Source: Actinomycetes bacterium (GTDB taxonomy: Bacteria > Actinomycetota > Acidimicrobiia > Acidimicrobiales > Palsa-688). Taken from it: a DNA stretch of 64,000 nucleotides. The notes beneath the pieces were generated by a model. It was not told the origin of the DNA, did no database searches, and was given only the letters and a program-made list of their open reading frames with translations. Made by a program: the position numbers and the translations under genes. The stretch is taken from contig JAJYLA010000003.1 of NCBI GenBank assembly GCA_021788115.1, positions 1 to 64,000 on the forward strand, read 5' to 3'. Positions 63,254 through 64,000 of the stretch are shown here, one piece after another. Position 1 is the first letter of the stretch, and every line of letters begins with the position of its first letter.

Positions 63254-64000
63254 GTGGGAACTCTTCATGGCTCGGGCCAACCGGGTACGGGTCGCTCGTG
63301 GCCCAGGGCGGCACGCTGGGCTCTGGCCGCGGCGGCGGTGGGGTTCGCGGTGACTGCCTGGCTGGCGCCCGCCGCCGGCGCCTCGCCGGTGCCGGGGGCC
63401 CGCACTCCGGGGCCCACCTGTCCCGGCGGCGTCCACGGCGCGCCGCGCGGCGGCATTCGCGCGGCGCCGGTCTCGACGGCCGGCTGCCCCGGGCGGACCG
63501 TGCGCGCCCAGGCGTTGGCGCCGCGTCCGCGCGTGCACCCGAGCGCGGAGACCCGGCGCCGGGCGACCCCCCACGGGCGGGGCCCGAACAGGGATGTCCG
63601 GCTCGTCATCGCCCGCTCGACCACCGTGCCTCGCCGCACCCCTCCGACGGCGCACCGCACCACGCGCACGAAGCCGAGGACCACGACGGGGAACCCGCGC
63701 CCGCCCACCGCCAGCGTCGTCGTCCTGACCGCGGCGTACCCGACCCCGACCCTGGCGGTGTCGCCGGCGCCGGAGGCACCCCTCGCCACGACGGAGACGG
63801 GACATCCGGCACGGCATTCCGGGGCGCCGGCGGCACCTCGGCACAGCGTCGCGGGCATCAGCGGCGAGCCGGTCCAGATCGCCGCCGGCAAGTGGGGGGT
63901 ATCCCTGAGCGCAGCGACCCGGCTGTCGGTGCCGATCGCGTTCGGTGTCGCTGTAGCGATCTTCGTCCTGCTGCAGGCGCTGGTGGACCAGCGGGACCCG
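63254..64000 (+). CDS. Pro/Thr-rich exported membrane protein, cut by the right edge
   Basis: At least 249 codons, open to the window end. After a short start, a signal-type helix (about 26-46, AARWALAAAAVGFAVTAWLA) is followed by ~165 residues rich in Pro, Thr, Arg and Ala with few acidic residues. A second helix (VPIAFGVAVAIFVLLQALVD) then leads to the charged LVDQRDP at the edge. GC third positions favour this frame over the other open frame on the same strand. The start is uncertain: GTG 63254, TTG 63251 and GTG 63236 are in frame and none has a good ribosome site. Extracytoplasmic, low-complexity; function unknown. Confidence 0.55.
   Translation, partial: MGTLHGSGQPGTGRSWPRAARWALAAAAVGFAVTAWLAPAAGASPVPGARTPGPTCPGGVHGAPRGGIRAAPVSTAGCPGRTVRAQALAPRPRVHPSAETRRRATPHGRGPNRDVRLVIARSTTVPRRTPPTAHRTTRTKPRTTTGNPRPPTASVVVLTAAYPTPTLAVSPAPEAPLATTETGHPARHSGAPAAPRHSVAGISGEPVQIAAGKWGVSLSAATRLSVPIAFGVAVAIFVLLQALVDQRDP

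Noticed and set aside
63223-64000. Second open frame from ATG 63223 at the right edge
   Set aside because: Its third-position GC is lower and its product is Arg/Gly/Pro-rich without helices, whereas the competing frame encodes clean signal and membrane helices.

Overview
The window is very GC-rich chromosomal DNA from an actinobacterium. The best guess is Acidimicrobiia or a close relative. Supporting signs are abundant GTG starts, many 4-bp stop/start overlaps, recurrent TANNNT -10 boxes 6-9 nt before start codons (leaderless mRNAs), a secreted protein built of GYWLA-type repeats known from that class, and a bifunctional PutA. About 60 protein genes are supported. I see no tRNA, rRNA, CRISPR array, transposase, integrase or phage gene. 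No gene-free stretch exceeds 300 bases; the longest are 16110-16372, 28542-28795 and 49905-50152.

Region 1 (228-14000, minus strand) is a Tad/Flp pilus locus: TadG, TadE, TadC, TadB, TadA ATPase, TadZ/CpaE, CpaB and two Flp pilins. Two multi-membrane GT-C-type proteins are embedded in it; one overlaps a pilin gene by 11 bp. A NarL-type histidine kinase/regulator pair lies upstream on the same strand. No prepilin peptidase is in the window. Another GT-C-like membrane protein starts divergently at 14172. This stretch is visibly less GC-rich than the rest.

Region 2 (15720-23466) has a small membrane protein, a GspE-like ATPase whose Walker A lysine and His-box histidine are replaced, a translationally coupled unknown protein, an OmpR-type regulator, a hybrid histidine kinase and an acyl-CoA dehydrogenase. 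Region 3 (23682-37117) is housekeeping: PutA, an LmeA-like lipoprotein-type protein, a nitroreductase, an MMPL exporter, a UvrD-like helicase, an Rpf-like transglycosylase, a crotonase and S-adenosylhomocysteinase.

Region 4 (37286-48455) is a complete cytochrome-oxidase locus: cupredoxin, CtaC, CtaD, CtaE, a 37-residue membrane peptide, two CtaG-type proteins, two SCO copper chaperones, a TlpA thioredoxin, CtaB heme O synthase and an Fe-S-type ferrochelatase. The CtaD keeps all heme and copper ligands and the cross-linked Tyr but lacks the usual D-channel Asp and K-channel Lys, and it carries an extra N-terminal membrane hairpin. This is the most unusual biology in the window.

Region 5 (48489-64000) holds the tandem-repeat 3D-domain protein, an FAD-linked oxidase, a second crotonase, a dienelactone-hydrolase-like protein, small unknown proteins, a lone ABC ATPase, ArgS, a 2-hydroxyacid dehydrogenase overlapping a threonine-synthase-like gene, a GH38 alpha-mannosidase, a cold-shock protein with a long leader, FdhD and MobA. 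A membrane-anchored Pro/Thr-rich secreted protein runs off the right edge.
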